Source: Paenibacillus wynnii (GTDB lineage Bacteria; Bacillota; Bacilli; Paenibacillales; Paenibacillaceae). Taken from it: a DNA stretch of 64,000 bases. The stretch spans positions 744,001-808,000 of the forward strand of contig NZ_JQCR01000002.1 of assembly GCF_000757885.1 (NCBI RefSeq). The letters are read 5' to 3'. Position numbers and translations under genes: made by a program. This document shows, one piece after another, positions 1-8,838 of this stretch. Within the stretch, counting starts at the first letter, position 1. Each line of letters starts with the position of its first letter. The notes beneath the pieces were generated by a model. That model did no database searches. It was not told the DNA's origin and worked only from the letters and a program-made list of their open reading frames with translations.

Positions 1-323
1 CTTCGGTTCTGTGTATCATGGGAATTTCGTTGGGAAAAAGCGGATTGATTCTATTCGCTGCTTCCGGTCTATTCTTCTCCCTGATCTATCCTACTCTGAT
101 GAGCACAATCCGCGGAACCTTTAAGGAAGGTGCCTCCTATGTGACCGGGTTAATTCTGATGTGCGGCACACTGATTGCCATGGCGGTGAATCTGCTAATC
201 GGCATCGCCAATGACAGCATTGGTGTATACTACTCCTTCTATATCGTAGCCGGGTGTCTGATACTCAGTACCTTAGCCGTATTGCCAATACGAAAGTGGG
301 CCGTGCTCATTACTTCCGAGTAA
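1..323 (+). CDS. MFS transporter, C-terminal fragment
   Basis: The reading frame is already open at the window edge, so only the last roughly 107 residues are present. They contain at least three hydrophobic segments (LILFAASGLFFSLIYP, YVTGLILMCGTLIAMAVNLLIG and a segment around YYSFYIVAGCLILSTLAVL) separated by short polar loops, which is the pattern of the last membrane helices of a major facilitator transporter. The segment FFSLIYPTLMSTIRG resembles the sugar or oligosaccharide MFS proteins of Paenibacillus, but the substrate cannot be read from this fragment. The gene is followed by a repeat and a terminator. Confidence 0.7.
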   Translation, partial: SVLCIMGISLGKSGLILFAASGLFFSLIYPTLMSTIRGTFKEGASYVTGLILMCGTLIAMAVNLLIGIANDSIGVYYSFYIVAGCLILSTLAVLPIRKWAVLITSE

Positions 324-365
324 TTTACTAAATAAAAATCAAACTGCTAAAGACTTACTCGTTGG

Positions 366-652
366 GAGTGTGGTCGTTACTACAGTGAATGTTTGGACTT
401 CCAGCCGCTGTTGTCTCCAGATTTCTTTATTTTTACCGCTGTCGGCGGATGAAATCCGGAGACAAAGGCGGCCGCTGACGCTCTTCCAGTTCCAAAATTC
501 CCTTTCGTCACTACCACCTCGAGGTTGTTATTTAGTTCAGAGTCTATATAGTTTTCCTTTGGAAAACTTTCGGGCGAACGCTGCCGCTTTTCCACAATCG
601 TTCCGTCCTCTCCGCTGCTTTCAGCAGAAAAGGTTTCTACAATCCTCTTAAA
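366..652 (+). repeat. Interspersed hairpin repeat, copy A
   Basis: First of five related non-coding copies in the window. A stem at 411-465 pairs TGTCTCC with GGAGACA and GATTTC with GAAATC. A second module (about 590-652), holding GTCCTCTCCGCTGCTTT and TTTCTACAATC, is shared only with copy C at 8.7 kb. Short open frames on both strands here are by-products of the repeat; they lack ribosome binding sites and family matches. Confidence 0.75.
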
Positions 653-699
653 AAGCTTGACCACAACCCACTGAAGCATTCCACTATGGATCAAAAACG

Positions 700-744
700 A
701 AAACCAGCCCTTCTCCAATACACTCGGAGATCGGCTGGTTTTTT
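700..744. terminator. Bidirectional rho-independent terminator
   Basis: AAAACCAGCC pairs with GGCTGGTTTT around a nested TCTCC/GGAGA stem, with a T-run on the plus side and TTTTCGTTTTT on the minus side. It separates the plus-strand MFS gene and repeat A from the convergent glycosyltransferase gene. Confidence 0.85.
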
Positions 745-787
745 AGCTTTTACAGCTTTGAAGTGCAAAGGTTGCTCATTCGCACAT

Positions 788-2104
788 CTACTTTTGAGAC
801 AGCCCCTCTAATAAAGGAAGTTTCGGAATTACGCTGCTCTCTGATACGCCGCCTATGGGCCACAACCTCATCGCAGCCTCGCGGCCCACGCTTTCCTTAA
901 ACAGTTCAATTAATTTGGCACTCGTAATCTCTTCCGAATAGTTCAAGCGGACAATTTCTTGTGCTTTCTCCCCCATAGCTTCACGGCTCTTATCATCCTC
1001 CAGCAGCTTCTGCAGAGAAGCCGCAAGGCCAAGCGGATCAAGGTTTTCCACCAGCAGTCCATTTACTCCGTCTTGGACCAGCCCTCTTACACCCATAACA
1101 TTAAAAGCCACCGTTGGAAGTCCGCATGCGCTGGCCTCCAGTATAACCAAAGGCAATCCTTCATAACGTGATGGGAGTACGAATAATTCTGAAGCATTGT
1201 AATAGTTGGCCAGGGTCTCCTTGTCCCGTATGGAGCCGAGCAAAATGACTCTATCCTCCAACCCCTTTTGTACGATTAACTCTTTTAAGCTCTGCTCGTC
1301 CGGTCCACCGCCGGCGATTAATATCTTAAGACGAGGAAACCTCTTCAGATGCTCTGCCGCCTCCACCAACAGGGAATGGCCTTTCTGATGTTCAAACAAA
1401 CGGCCCACGGTGATGATATACCGGGTCTCCGGATCGAGTCCGAGTGCAGCCCGGGCTTTTTTCTTATCCCTTAAGTAAAAGATTGCTGAATTCACGAAGT
1501 TTGGCACAAGCTTTATCCGTTCTGCCATATCCGGGAATTGTGCAACCATATTGCGGTGTTCGTCCTCATTCAGAGTGGTAAGAAATGAAGCTTTATGCAG
1601 CGTACGCTTTTTGATCGGCATAATCCATTTATGAATACTGCCCCCGTGATAGGCGGCAATGATTGGTATATTCAGCTGCTTGGCAGTAAGTGCCAGGCGT
1701 TCAAATCGGCCGGAAGCATATTCCTGAGCGTAGATCAGGTCAATTCCATCTTCCCTCAAAATATCAACAAGATTATTCTGTATCGTGGACACATACTGCG
1801 AGACATACTTCCCGATAGGTGTCCGATGTGAAAAGGGAATGGCGCAATAAGCCTTATAAGGCTTGCTCACCGGTATAAATTTAATCGTACAATCCACCAC
1901 CCCATGCCGGTAAGTCCGAACCTGATCACCCTTCTGCGTAAAATTGTAAATTGTCGTACGGATTCCACTTTTGTTCAAGAGTCTTGCATAATCGAAGGAA
2001 AAATCGTTGTGATAGGAATTTACATACTCCTCTTCACTAAGACCTAATCCTTTAACGAAAAAGTCTTCAAAGTAATTGGTGTGCATAAAAATGCCAATGT
2101 GCAT
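788..2104 (-). CDS. Glycosyltransferase family 4 (GT-B fold)
   Basis: This 438-residue protein is a retaining GT-B glycosyltransferase that should move a sugar from a nucleotide donor to a lipid or polysaccharide acceptor at the inner face of the membrane. The C-terminal half shows the family pattern: GRLFEHQKGHSLLVEAA begins the donor domain at about residue 235, and SRYEGLPLVILEASACG near residue 315 is the E-x7-E donor-binding motif. The N-terminal domain is more divergent. The start is preceded by AAAGGAGGG. It is divergent from the GT2 gene at 2341, so the two probably act on the same surface glycan. Donor and acceptor are not predictable here. Confidence 0.85.
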   Translation of the reverse strand: MHIGIFMHTNYFEDFFVKGLGLSEEEYVNSYHNDFSFDYARLLNKSGIRTTIYNFTQKGDQVRTYRHGVVDCTIKFIPVSKPYKAYCAIPFSHRTPIGKYVSQYVSTIQNNLVDILREDGIDLIYAQEYASGRFERLALTAKQLNIPIIAAYHGGSIHKWIMPIKKRTLHKASFLTTLNEDEHRNMVAQFPDMAERIKLVPNFVNSAIFYLRDKKKARAALGLDPETRYIITVGRLFEHQKGHSLLVEAAEHLKRFPRLKILIAGGGPDEQSLKELIVQKGLEDRVILLGSIRDKETLANYYNASELFVLPSRYEGLPLVILEASACGLPTVAFNVMGVRGLVQDGVNGLLVENLDPLGLAASLQKLLEDDKSREAMGEKAQEIVRLNYSEEITSAKLIELFKESVGREAAMRLWPIGGVSESSVIPKLPLLEGLSQK

Positions 2105-2340
2105 ACGGACCCTCCTTTACTCAAACGGGATGGATTTTGGATATTTGTTTTCATTATAAACGTTGCATCCTTGATTAAAAGTAAACGAAAGTGGTATATA
2201 CGTCCTACTTTTGAGGGAGTAAAATTAAGGCAAGAAGAAGTGTGGTTCTTTTACCTTATATTTCAACCATAAACCCGTATTTAAAACAATCAACCGAGTG
2301 GGCAGTAGCACCACTTCAAAATATAGAGGGAGGCAGCGGC

Positions 2341-3273
2341 ATGCATGATCTATCCATAGTCATTCCAACGCGAAATCGTATTGACGATCTCACATTATGT
2401 ATACAATCCATTGGGAAGCAGATCAAGCTTACGAATATATCTATTGAACTACTTATCGTTGATGATGGTGATATTCCTGAAGGCTTACTGAACTATTACC
2501 GGGCCATCCTTGCCGGACTGCCGAACGCGGAGTTGCGATACTATAGAAAAACCAAACCCGGCGTGTGGTTGTCCCGTTACGAAGCGCTTGGGCTGATCGA
2601 CGGAGAAATTCTGCTAACCTTTGATGACGATGCGGAGCTCGATGATCCGGAGTACATTCGGCATATGCTGGAGACCTATGCGATGGATCCTGCCATTGTC
2701 GGAGTTGGCGGTATCGCTAAAGGCCTTACCAGCAGTTCTACGGGCAAGCTGCTCGGCAGGTTAACTTGCCAAATGTCCAGCTCTCCAGGCAGGCTATCGG
2801 CGAGTACGCTCGCAGGATCCCTGCTTTTATGGGGAGAAACCAAGGACATCTTCGAGACTGACTTTTTCCATGGCTGCAACATGTCGTTCCGACGCTCAGC
2901 TCTTCAGGATATGAAACCCTACCCATGGATGACCAGTTATGCCGTTGCTGATGATATTTATATGTGTCATCTGGCGAGCCATTACGGGAAGCTTGTGATT
3001 AATCCCAATATGAAAATCACTCACCATGAATCTCCTAGCTCCCGTGATAAAGCTGGACGAGTTGCCCGGGCCACCGCTGTTAATCATTATTATTTACTCA
3101 ATTTACGCAAGGCTCCTATAAAGAACTACGCCGCACTGCTATGGACATTGACATACTTAACTGTAAAAGAAACATTGAAGCAGAACTTCAATGCCGTAAA
3201 GGGGTATATTTCCGGCATTCTATTCGTCCTCAATCCGCGGAAAAATAAATATAACGAGTATATGCTGGACTAG
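2341..3273 (+). CDS. Glycosyltransferase family 2
   Basis: I start this gene at the ATG at 2341, where GAGGGAGG lies upstream and the GT-A fold begins at once (MHDLSIVIPTRNR). An ATG 99 bases upstream would add a tail unrelated to the family. The product has 310 residues. LLIVDDG is the nucleotide-binding strand and LTFDDDAELDD carries the DxD metal-binding motif near residue 98. AVADDIYMCHLASHYG, about 90 residues further on, holds the likely catalytic acidic pair. The C-terminal 60 residues contain a weak hydrophobic stretch that may sit on the membrane. The divergent GT4 neighbour suggests a role in surface polysaccharide. The acceptor is unknown. Confidence 0.85.
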   Translation: MHDLSIVIPTRNRIDDLTLCIQSIGKQIKLTNISIELLIVDDGDIPEGLLNYYRAILAGLPNAELRYYRKTKPGVWLSRYEALGLIDGEILLTFDDDAELDDPEYIRHMLETYAMDPAIVGVGGIAKGLTSSSTGKLLGRLTCQMSSSPGRLSASTLAGSLLLWGETKDIFETDFFHGCNMSFRRSALQDMKPYPWMTSYAVADDIYMCHLASHYGKLVINPNMKITHHESPSSRDKAGRVARATAVNHYYLLNLRKAPIKNYAALLWTLTYLTVKETLKQNFNAVKGYISGILFVLNPRKNKYNEYMLD

Positions 3274-3302
3274 TAAAATCCCTATCCTATTTGTACTTTA
3301 CA

Positions 3303-3335
3303 GATCCGCTCCGAACTTCAGGAGCGGATTTTTAT
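3303..3335 (+). terminator. Rho-independent terminator after GT2
   Basis: GATCCGCTCC and GGAGCGGATT form a 9 bp stem with a short loop, followed by TTTTTATT. It ends the GT2 transcript. Confidence 0.85.
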
Positions 3336-3431
3336 TGTCCAAATTTTCATGAATAGGAGTATCCAGCTTATCCTCATCTGGGGTATGATAGTAATGATGT
3401 GATCAGAAACTAACTTTATGGATGGTGAAAC

Positions 3432-4553
3432 ATGTTTAAGAACAAAAAAACGACGCTTATTCTAGCCGCTATCGTGATCATCATTGCAGTAGCAGTCGGT
3501 GCTTGGATGCTTCTTAACAACAAGGAAAATGAGAATACACAAGCCTCGAATGATGGGCAGAATGTTACGCAGGTATCCACAGACGGCGGAACGAGATCGA
3601 TGTCCCAGACGTTCTACATTTACGATACGGTGGTTAATATTAAAGTTTTTGGTGACACCGTAGCGCAGAAAAATATGGATGATATCCTTCATTTGCTGGA
3701 GAGATTGGACATTGCGCTTAGCCGTACCAAAGAAGGTGGCGAGGTGTATGCCGTGAATCAGGCGGCCGGTAAAGAAGCGGTTGTTGTCTCTGACGATACT
3801 CTGGATGTGGTTAAGCAATCCCTGAAGTATGCAGAGGAAATGAATGGACTGTTCGATCCGACCATTGGTCCTCTTGTGGATCTTTGGAATATCGGAAGCG
3901 GTGGCGAGAAAGTTCCTCCGCAAGCTGACATTGATAAAACCAAAGCTCTCACTAACTATAAAAATGTGATTATTGATGAAGCTGCCAAGACTGTAAAACT
4001 GACGCAAGAAGGCATGGTGCTTGATTTAGGCGGGATCGGCAAAGGATATGCAGCTGACCGGGTAGCTGACTATTTGAAGGCTGAAGGCTTGGACAGTGCC
4101 ATGATTAACCTAGGCGGCAGCAGTATTATTGCCCTCGGTACTAAACCAGACGGCGCCCCGTGGAATATTGGACTCCAAGATCCGGATCAAAGCCGCGGAA
4201 CCCAGCTGGGAACCATCAAAGTCAGCGATGAGGTTATCGATGCTTCCGGTGTTTATGAACGCTTTTTCATTCAGGATGAGGTTCGTTACCACCATATTCT
4301 TGATCCGCGTACAGGCTTCCCGTCACAGAACGGACTGAAAAGTATCACGATTATGAGTCCTAATGCTACGGATGCGGATGCCTTGTCTACGGGTGTTTTC
4401 CTAATGGGTCTGGAAGAAGGTATGAAATATCTCGAGTCACTTCCTGAAGCAATCGAGGCTTTCTTCATTACGGATGACAACAAGATTTACGCTACATCGG
4501 GAATTAGAGAGAGGTTGCAGCTAACCGATCCTACGTATAGTTTTGGTAATTAA
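3432..4553 (+). CDS. apbE: FAD:protein FMN transferase, ApbE family
   Basis: ApbE proteins act outside the membrane, attaching FMN from FAD to a threonine of partner flavoproteins with Mg2+. The 373-residue product begins with a membrane anchor (about residues 8-28) without a lipobox cysteine, then a polar linker. The catalytic domain follows: SRTKEGGEVYAVN, then GGIGKGYAADRV near residue 203 (flavin and metal binding), then DADALSTGVFLMG near residue 317 with the metal-binding aspartate. No Rnf or Nqr genes or other obvious flavoprotein substrate lies nearby, so the target is probably encoded elsewhere. It stands alone between a terminator and repeat B. Confidence 0.92.
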   Translation: MFKNKKTTLILAAIVIIIAVAVGAWMLLNNKENENTQASNDGQNVTQVSTDGGTRSMSQTFYIYDTVVNIKVFGDTVAQKNMDDILHLLERLDIALSRTKEGGEVYAVNQAAGKEAVVVSDDTLDVVKQSLKYAEEMNGLFDPTIGPLVDLWNIGSGGEKVPPQADIDKTKALTNYKNVIIDEAAKTVKLTQEGMVLDLGGIGKGYAADRVADYLKAEGLDSAMINLGGSSIIALGTKPDGAPWNIGLQDPDQSRGTQLGTIKVSDEVIDASGVYERFFIQDEVRYHHILDPRTGFPSQNGLKSITIMSPNATDADALSTGVFLMGLEEGMKYLESLPEAIEAFFITDDNKIYATSGIRERLQLTDPTYSFGN

Positions 4554-4576
4554 TTTATAACAAACCTTGGAATAAT

Positions 4577-4826
4577 AAGATGAACTTAAGATATTAACCT
4601 AAGGCTCAGGTGTCACTACCGTGAAGATTTGGACTTTCGGCCGCTGTTGTATCCAGATTTCTTTGAATTAACCCGCTTTTCGCGGTTGAAATCCGGATAC
4701 AGCTTATGCTTTCGAAGCGAGCTTTCCTACGGAAAGCTTTCGGGCGGTCGCTATCGCTCCTACAGTTCCAAACTTCTCTTTCGTTCCTTTTCGCTTTTTG
4801 TTATTTTCTTTTGTTCAGCTTATATA
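4577..4826 (+). repeat. Interspersed hairpin repeat, copy B
   Basis: The central hairpin spans 4648-4701 (TGTATCC/GGATACA, then GATTTC/GAAATC, with an inner AACC..CGGTT stem). A second block contains GCTTTCGAAGC and CTTTCC/GGAAAG stems. It is closely similar to copy E at 60.3 kb over nearly its full length, including the flanking CTTAAGATATTAAC block and the AGCTTATATA end. It fills the gap between apbE and its terminator. Confidence 0.8.
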
Positions 4827-4828
4827 GC

Positions 4829-4875
4829 AAAAAAGTCTATCCCAAAGCCCTGTAAAGGGTAGGGATAGACTTTTT
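4829..4875. terminator. Bidirectional rho-independent terminator
   Basis: AAAAAAGTCTATCCC pairs with GGGATAGACTTTTT, giving a long stem with A and T tracts on opposite sides. It separates apbE and repeat B from the convergent HAD phosphatase gene. Confidence 0.9.
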
Positions 4876-4906
4876 GATTTGCCCATATATAGTGTGATTA
4901 TTTAGT

Positions 4907-5617
4907 TTATAAAATAGGAAGTTCCTTGAACTCATCATAGGTGGTAAAGGTATAACTTGGCACATGGTCTGTAAGCGGCTGTCTGTCTCTAGGGTTGTAC
5001 CAACACACCTTCCAGCCTGCCTCCAGAGCCCCAACCACATCGTTGCCCCAGGTATCCCCAATATACAGGCAATGCTCAGGCGTAGTTTCTGTCTTCCTGT
5101 TAACGTAAGCAAAGATTTCCGGGTCCGGTTTGGCAATCCCAACAGCATCAGAGATAAAGATCCGGTCTTCGGGAATAAGCTTATCTACACCCAAGGCGCG
5201 AATTTTCTTCATTTGGTGATCTTCCGGGCCGTTGGTAATAATCCCTACCGTATGACCGCCGGAAATGAATCTCTGTAGCTGTGGAAGTACTCCGTCTATC
5301 AGCTTGATTTTATATTGACGGTCGATGTAAGCAGCCTGTACCTCTGCTGCCATCTCCCGATTTAAATCCAATCCAAACTCGGCAAAAGCCAGCTCCATCC
5401 GCAGTAGCCGCGTTTCCTCAAGTTCAAGCTCTCCCTGCAAATATTTAGGCCAGAGCAAATCGCTATGATGCCTTACTCTATGAAATAAATCCGCTATGTT
5501 CACAGCATTCTCGGTAAGCCCCAGCACTTCCCGCACCCCGTCTCGAAAGGGCACCAAATGATTGTAAAGGGTATCATCCAAATCAAAAAAAATAGCCAGC
5601 TTAGTAGTCTTTTGCAC
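4907..5617 (-). CDS. HAD family phosphatase (YjjG-like)
   Basis: This is a soluble haloacid dehalogenase-fold hydrolase of 236 residues starting with GTG behind AAAGGGG. Motif I is FDLDDTLYN, with the nucleophile Asp12 and acid/base Asp14. The inserted residues 20-95 form a helical cap of subclass I. Motif II is IITNGPE, a lysine in GIAKPDPEIF is motif III, and IGDTWGNDVVGA is motif IV. The length and cap resemble YjjG and other nucleotide or house-cleaning phosphatases, but the substrate cannot be assigned. It is the last gene of a minus-strand cluster of small genes. Confidence 0.88.
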   Translation of the reverse strand: MQKTTKLAIFFDLDDTLYNHLVPFRDGVREVLGLTENAVNIADLFHRVRHHSDLLWPKYLQGELELEETRLLRMELAFAEFGLDLNREMAAEVQAAYIDRQYKIKLIDGVLPQLQRFISGGHTVGIITNGPEDHQMKKIRALGVDKLIPEDRIFISDAVGIAKPDPEIFAYVNRKTETTPEHCLYIGDTWGNDVVGALEAGWKVCWYNPRDRQPLTDHVPSYTFTTYDEFKELPIL

Positions 5618-5635
5618 GTAGTTGCCCCTTTATCC

Positions 5636-6097
5636 TTAAAAGTAAAGATTATAACTGTAAAAATCACAATCTCTCACGTATCCGCTTGCTTCATATAGAC
5701 GCTGTGCACCCGTATTTTCTGTCATGGTTGCCAGAGATAAGCCTTTGGCTCCCGTCGTCACCGCCCATTCGCGGGCAGCTTCCAACAGTAGAGATCCGAC
5801 ACCGTTGCCGCGCGACGAAGTTGTTACAAACAGGTCGTTGAGTATCCATACACGCTGCATAGATACGGAAGAGAATGACGGATAGAGCTGTGTGAAGCCT
5901 GCAGCACGTTTACCCTCTGAATTTTCTTCCACTGCTATAAAAATAGTACTTTCGTTCAAATTCAGCCGTGCTGACAGAAAATCTCGCGCAGCCTCAGTAT
6001 CGGATGGTTGACCATAAAATACCCGGTATTCGTCAAAAAGCGGAACGACCAGCTCTATATTCTCCAGACTTACGCGTTCAATTTGAAATCTCTGCAT
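5636..6097 (-). CDS. GNAT family N-acetyltransferase
   Basis: The 153-residue protein is a single GNAT domain. The acetyl-CoA pyrophosphate loop is visible as SSRGNGVGSLLLEAA (the R/Q-x-x-G-x-G pattern) near residue 95, preceded by the strand VWILNDLFV. TENTGAQRLYEASGY near the C-terminus is the usual alpha4/beta7 segment. A GTGAGG ribosome binding site precedes the ATG. The acceptor amine is unknown. It lies 18 bases upstream of the HAD phosphatase, so the two are probably co-transcribed. Confidence 0.88.
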   Translation of the reverse strand: MQRFQIERVSLENIELVVPLFDEYRVFYGQPSDTEAARDFLSARLNLNESTIFIAVEENSEGKRAAGFTQLYPSFSSVSMQRVWILNDLFVTTSSRGNGVGSLLLEAAREWAVTTGAKGLSLATMTENTGAQRLYEASGYVRDCDFYSYNLYF

Positions 6098-6115
6098 CGG
6101 TTAGGCCTCACTTTA

Positions 6116-6622
6116 TTATTTTTTGGAATCGTAAAAGACATGACGGGCACTGATTTGCCTATTCTCTATATCCATTAATCCAAAAGAATACAGCTTCTCA
6201 CGCCGTTTATCAGTGGGTGAGCCTGGGTTGAACAATAGGATTCCCTTCTCGTTCCTCATTAAAGGCTGATGAGAGTGTCCAAATAAGATGCAATCCACCT
6301 GTTCATCGGAAAAAGCCTTCAAGGCATTCCCATCGGTTCCCTTACCAGAGTACGGGGTATGCCCGTGGACCATTCCTATACGCAGTCCGTCAAGCTGAAT
6401 GATTTTGCGTTCCCCAAACCGTTGTATGATTTCCTGTCCGTCATTGTTCCCGGCAATCCCTTCTACCGGAGCTAACATTGCCAGCTGTTCATAAATTTCC
6501 ATGTCCACCCAATCACCTAGATGCAGAATTAGATCAACCTTCCGGAATTCCTCCGTAAGTGCCTGCGGCAGGGCTTTCGACATTCTCGTCATGTGTGTAT
6601 CCGATACGACTCCTACTCTCAA
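6116..6622 (-). CDS. Metallophosphoesterase, YfcE/MJ0936 type
   Basis: This 168-residue calcineurin-like phosphodiesterase starts with TTG behind GAGGAG. All metal-ligand motifs are present: SDTHMTR (Asp8, His10), LHLGDWVDME (Asp), GNND, MVHGHTPYS and ILFGHSHQP. NPGSPTDKRR is the usual C-terminal signature. Enzymes of this size hydrolyse phosphodiesters with Mn2+ or Ni2+ in vitro, and their cellular substrate is generally unknown. In Bacillota the gene often sits beside rph and the XTP pyrophosphatase gene; here it is followed by a GNAT instead. Confidence 0.9.
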   Translation of the reverse strand: MRVGVVSDTHMTRMSKALPQALTEEFRKVDLILHLGDWVDMEIYEQLAMLAPVEGIAGNNDGQEIIQRFGERKIIQLDGLRIGMVHGHTPYSGKGTDGNALKAFSDEQVDCILFGHSHQPLMRNEKGILLFNPGSPTDKRREKLYSFGLMDIENRQISARHVFYDSKK

Positions 6623-6641
6623 GACGTCAGCTCCTCACTGC

Positions 6642-6902
6642 TTATTTGTACTTATGCCAATCCTGACTGCTATTCTTCAATAGATGTTCAAAATCATTCT
6701 CCAGCCGCTTCTGCTCTGCTATCCGCTTATCCTCTACGGCTTTGCGAGCGAGCTCTTTGCGGTTGTTCTCCTCTGCCTTCAATTCGTCACTCTGTGCCTT
6801 AAGCTTGCCCAGAACTTCGCTGCTCAGCAAATCTTTCAATGTAGCCGGACCCTCAGCAGCAGGGGTTCGAGGTGCACTTGGTGTTTTCTTCTTTTTAGCC
6901 AC
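6642..6902 (-). CDS. YqkE family protein (DUF3886)
   Basis: A small, highly charged 86-residue protein starts with GTG behind AAGGAGG. An N-terminal lysine and proline tail (MAKKKKTPSAPRTP) is followed by a predicted long helix rich in K, E and R (about residues 24-72), ending in FEHLLKNSSQDWHKYK. The ending matches the conserved C-terminal pattern of Bacillus YqkE. The function is unknown. The basic tail suggests nucleic-acid or ribosome contact, which is inference only. Confidence 0.75.
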   Translation of the reverse strand: MAKKKKTPSAPRTPAAEGPATLKDLLSSEVLGKLKAQSDELKAEENNRKELARKAVEDKRIAEQKRLENDFEHLLKNSSQDWHKYK

Positions 6903-6931
6903 GATTCATTCCTCCTTGGCCTGGTATTGTA

Positions 6932-7435
6932 TTATAATTTACGGCCGATAATGACCAGATCACGCTCGATACCATCCAGTTCGGCTACCCCGGGCAGCAC
7001 TCCCCATTGGGTAAAACCGAACTTTTGCAGCAGCCGCAAGCTAGGTTCGTTATGTCCGAATACAAAGCCCACAAGATTCTTCAGACCAAGCCGCGGGCTT
7101 TCCTCCAGCGCCTTGCTTAACAGGATGCTGCCGGCTCCGCTACCACGGAAATTCTCACTTACATAAATACTGATCTCTGCAGTCCCGTTATAGGCAGGTC
7201 TGCCATAGAACGACTGAAAACTAAGCCACGCTGCGATTTCCCCGTCCATCTTCAATACCCATAACGGCCGATGATGGCTATTGTGCTCATGATACCAGTT
7301 CTCTCTGTCCTTCACACTAATGGGTTCCAGATCTGCAGTTACTACCCGACCTGCTATGGTAGAGTTATAAATATCTACAATTGCCGTTAAATCTTCCAAT
7401 GCTGCGTCTTCAATACTACTATGCTGCCACTCCAT
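6932..7435 (-). CDS. GNAT N-acetyltransferase, phosphinothricin/YncA type
   Basis: I choose the ATG at 7435 because GGAGG lies ten bases upstream. A longer frame from 7504 would add 23 residues of no visible family similarity. The product has 167 residues. The IYNSTI start, the W-Y-H-EH-N region and RPLWVL match the phosphinothricin acetyltransferase-like subfamily. The acetyl-CoA loop is [33 protein letters not shown] is the C-terminal signature. Such enzymes acetylate amino-acid analogues such as methionine sulfone or phosphinothricin; the true substrate here is open. Confidence 0.87.
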   Translation of the reverse strand: MEWQHSSIEDAALEDLTAIVDIYNSTIAGRVVTADLEPISVKDRENWYHEHNSHHRPLWVLKMDGEIAAWLSFQSFYGRPAYNGTAEISIYVSENFRGSGAGSILLSKALEESPRLGLKNLVGFVFGHNEPSLRLLQKFGFTQWGVLPGVAELDGIERDLVIIGRKL

Positions 7436-7543
7436 AACCTCTATTCCTCCATCAGCCGACCGCGATTTAGATAAACATCTGCGGAGCATTATTCTATTGT
7501 CCAAGTTAATTCATTGTTGCCGGTCAGTCAAATGCAATCTGCA

Positions 7544-8386
7544 TCACTCTAGTCCAACCTGTTCTTCGCTCCAACTCCACAGCCGTCCTGCCTCCTGCAT
7601 GTTCTCTGCTCTGGCAGACAGCTCCTTAACTTTACGCCGGTAAAAATACTGACCCGTTACTTCAGCAAGCTCGGGTGCGGTAGCCAGGTAAATCGCCGTA
7701 TCTGCTCCCTGCGCGGGTGTTAAAAAGAAAAAGGACAGCAACTTCAAGACAGATTGTCCAAAACCCGTTTCTCGATTCACACCGATATTGGTACCCACCG
7801 CCCCCGGATGCACGCAATTTACGGTGACACCCGTCCCTTTCAGTCGGACCGCCAGCTCTTTGGTAAACAGAATATTCGCCAACTTGGACCTTGCATAGGC
7901 CTTAGCTGGATTATAGCCGCGGGAAAGAGTCGGATCCTTATAATGAAGGGCTCCAATCTTGTACGCGCCGGAGGCCACTACTACAATTCGCCCTTGTTCA
8001 GCTCTTGTCAGGGGTTCAAGCAGTAGATTGGTCAGTAGAAAGTGACCCAAATGATTAACACCCAGATCCAACTCGAAGCCGTCTGCTGTAAGCTGGCGTT
8101 TGACGGAGACAACCCCGGCATTATTGATAAGGATATCCAGCACACTATAGTTGTCCGTGAATTCCTTCACGAAGCTGCGGATGCTCTCTAAGGACGCCAG
8201 ATCACAAAGCATCAGTTCGATATCTCCGCTTCCGCTCTGCTGCCTGGCCTGAGCTAGTGCTTCTTCTCCACGCTTACGACTGCGGCAAGCCATTATTACT
8301 GTAGCACCCCTGCGTGCCAGATCTACCGTCGTAGCTAGCCCCATCCCGGAGTTGCCTCCGGTTACAATCACGATTTTCCCCTTCAT
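7544..8386 (-). CDS. Short-chain dehydrogenase/reductase
   Basis: This NAD(P)-dependent Rossmann-fold oxidoreductase has about 280 residues. TGGNSGMGLATTVDLARRG is the cofactor glycine motif (TGxxxGxG), ACRSRKRGEEAL places arginines where NADPH-preferring enzymes have them, LINNAG is the NAG motif, and the active site is Ser in VVVASGA with YARSKLAN (Tyr-x-x-x-Lys). The sequence resembles the retinol dehydrogenase/WWOX-like SDR group. A GTG at 8398 is an alternative start four codons upstream; ribosome binding sites are weak for both. The substrate is unknown. Confidence 0.87.
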   Translation of the reverse strand: MKGKIVIVTGGNSGMGLATTVDLARRGATVIMACRSRKRGEEALAQARQQSGSGDIELMLCDLASLESIRSFVKEFTDNYSVLDILINNAGVVSVKRQLTADGFELDLGVNHLGHFLLTNLLLEPLTRAEQGRIVVVASGAYKIGALHYKDPTLSRGYNPAKAYARSKLANILFTKELAVRLKGTGVTVNCVHPGAVGTNIGVNRETGFGQSVLKLLSFFFLTPAQGADTAIYLATAPELAEVTGQYFYRRKVKELSARAENMQEAGRLWSWSEEQVGLE

Positions 8387-8590
8387 AAGGAAACCCACTC
8401 TCTAGACATAATCGGTCCAATTTCTTAGTAGCGCTGGCCTTTTATGATCATATATTCTAAGATCATGTTACAACATTTAGCAGTATGTAGAAAACATTAA
8501 GTTAAGTAAACAGCAAAGTAGGGGCTGTCCCATAAGCCATGAAATGGCTGCTTGGGACCGCCCCGCTGTTTTTGAGTCGGATTGACTTGT

Positions 8591-8766
8591 GTACGTGGTG
8601 TGGACGCTCCGCGAACAGACCGTTGCTCCAATCGCTGTGCTCTCCAGATTTTATTTATTTCCCTTAGCGGTAAAAATCCGGAGACCAAGGCGACCGCTAT
8701 CGCTTTTCCGCAATCAGTCCGTCCTCTCCGCTGCTTTGAGCAGAAAAAGTTTCTACAATCTTCTTT
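8591..8766 (+). repeat. Interspersed hairpin repeat, copy C (inside the IS)
   Basis: The stem at about 8640-8685 pairs CTCTCC with GGAGA(C) and AGATTTT with AAAATC. The downstream block with GTCCTCTCCGCTGCTTTGAGCAG and TTTCTACAATC matches copy A. The copy lies between the IS left end and the transposase start, lengthening that leader to more than 300 bases. Confidence 0.65.
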
Positions 8767-8838
8767 AAAATCACAAAAAGAAATCGCCCTTTTGGTAAAA
8801 TGGAGGTACCACCCAACCATTCAAAAGGAGCGATTTCT

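Noticed and set aside
370..718. Overlapping open frames on both strands at 0.4-0.7 kb
   Set aside because: They are translations of repeat copy A and the adjoining terminator; corresponding frames are not kept in the other copies.
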